The notes beneath the pieces were generated by a model. It had not been told where the DNA came from, did not search any database, and was given only the letters and a program-made list of their open reading frames with translations. Below are positions 63,541 to 64,000 of a stretch of DNA of 64,000 nt, piece after piece. The position numbers and the translations under genes are program-made. The stretch's first letter is position 1, and each line of letters starts with the position of its first letter. Origin of the DNA: Neodiprion pinetum (taxonomy: Eukaryota; Arthropoda; Insecta; Hymenoptera; Diprionidae); contig NC_060232.1 of assembly GCF_021155775.2 (NCBI RefSeq), positions 3,107,257 to 3,171,256 of the forward strand, read 5' to 3'.

Positions 63541-64000
63541 CGCTGTAATTGAGTAAAATTCTTTTATTCAATTTTCAGTACAAGAAACAAGCCGAGTGCT
63601 CACCCCTTTGTGCATACCCAACTCGGTTTAATTATACTACTTGGATAAATTATCATGTACCTTACACGAATGCGCGTGCATTTTTTAATTGAGAAAATAG
63701 AAGTGCCTCTCATGGTTCGTTGCTTTGAAATTGCCCTACCAGCAGCACACCCCTGAACAATATACAATAAAAAATTCACGGTTTTCACTACCTCGCATGA
63801 CTTACACCTGTGAACAAATTATTTTTCCACCCTCTTTTTCCCGCTCCGCACCTCAATTCTTGTAAATAATTTGCAGGTTTCTCTATTGTGAAAAAATCGC
63901 AAGGTACACCGAACTCCGTCGATATCATAGTTTCCGGACCTTGTTGTTTCCTCCCGAAAAAGCAGATACCCGTATTTCGAATTCGGTCCTTCAACTGCAG

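Larger units (their letters stand above)
42310..64000. other. Gene-poor right portion of the window
   Basis: No recognised coding exon; in particular there is no Antp homeobox or Antp N-terminal peptide. Besides the items listed separately, I see AT-rich patches at about 45740-46450, 55780-57110 and 62830-63600, and GC-rich patches at about 45180-45480, 46780-47300, 55140-55500 and 61080-61570. The remaining open frames are short, overlap on both strands and match no known family. Upstream noncoding Antp exons or enhancers could be present but cannot be identified by eye. Confidence 0.5.

Overview
This window is insect Hox-cluster DNA. Only one protein-coding segment can be named with confidence: the terminal coding exon of Ultrabithorax (Ubx) on the + strand at 13575-13903. 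It encodes the whole homeodomain, the UbdA peptide, and a poly-Ala/poly-Gln/Gly tail that ends in PEAGN. The UbdA and QA-rich region after the homeodomain is typical of insect Ubx. The moderate GC, many CpGs and long microsatellites would fit a hymenopteran such as a sawfly, but that placement is a guess.

Layout. 1-13574 is the 3' part of the intron before the homeobox exon. The 5' exon, with the start codon and the YPWM motif, is not in the window. This intron holds a (TCC)n tract of about 156 bp, a (CT)n GAGA-type tract of about 127 bp, and a GC-rich island with open frames on both strands. 13575-13903 is the Ubx exon. A good 5' splice site follows 79 nt after the stop, at 13982/13983. 13983-27043 has no recognisable gene. 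At 27043/27044 a very long pyrimidine tract ends in CAG and is followed directly by GTGAGT, so it is either a strong 3' splice site or a recursive (ratchet) site. 27044-29160 becomes AT-rich and looks like a long 3' UTR. It carries several poly(A) signals and a local excess of seed matches to miR-iab-8-5p and miR-iab-4-5p, microRNAs known to repress Ubx. 29400-64000 has no recognisable gene. From conserved insect Hox order and orientation it should be the Ubx-Antp interval, with Antp beyond the right edge. It contains microsatellites, G-quadruplex motifs, long G/C homopolymers, a CAGGTG-rich inverted-repeat cluster near 42.2 kb, and an unexplained AT-rich segment near 52 kb with a cysteine-rich open frame.

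The main hypothesis is that Ubx has a spliced 3' UTR. In this model the stop codon is followed by a roughly 13-kb intron (13983-27043), and the microRNA-responsive UTR lies at 27.0-29.2 kb. Donor, acceptor and seed-site cluster are all visible, but the join is inferred. Alternatives are an unspliced 3' UTR, a shorter intron ending near 15542, or a separate noncoding RNA ending near 29 kb. No transposon, tRNA, rRNA, CRISPR or viral gene could be supported.
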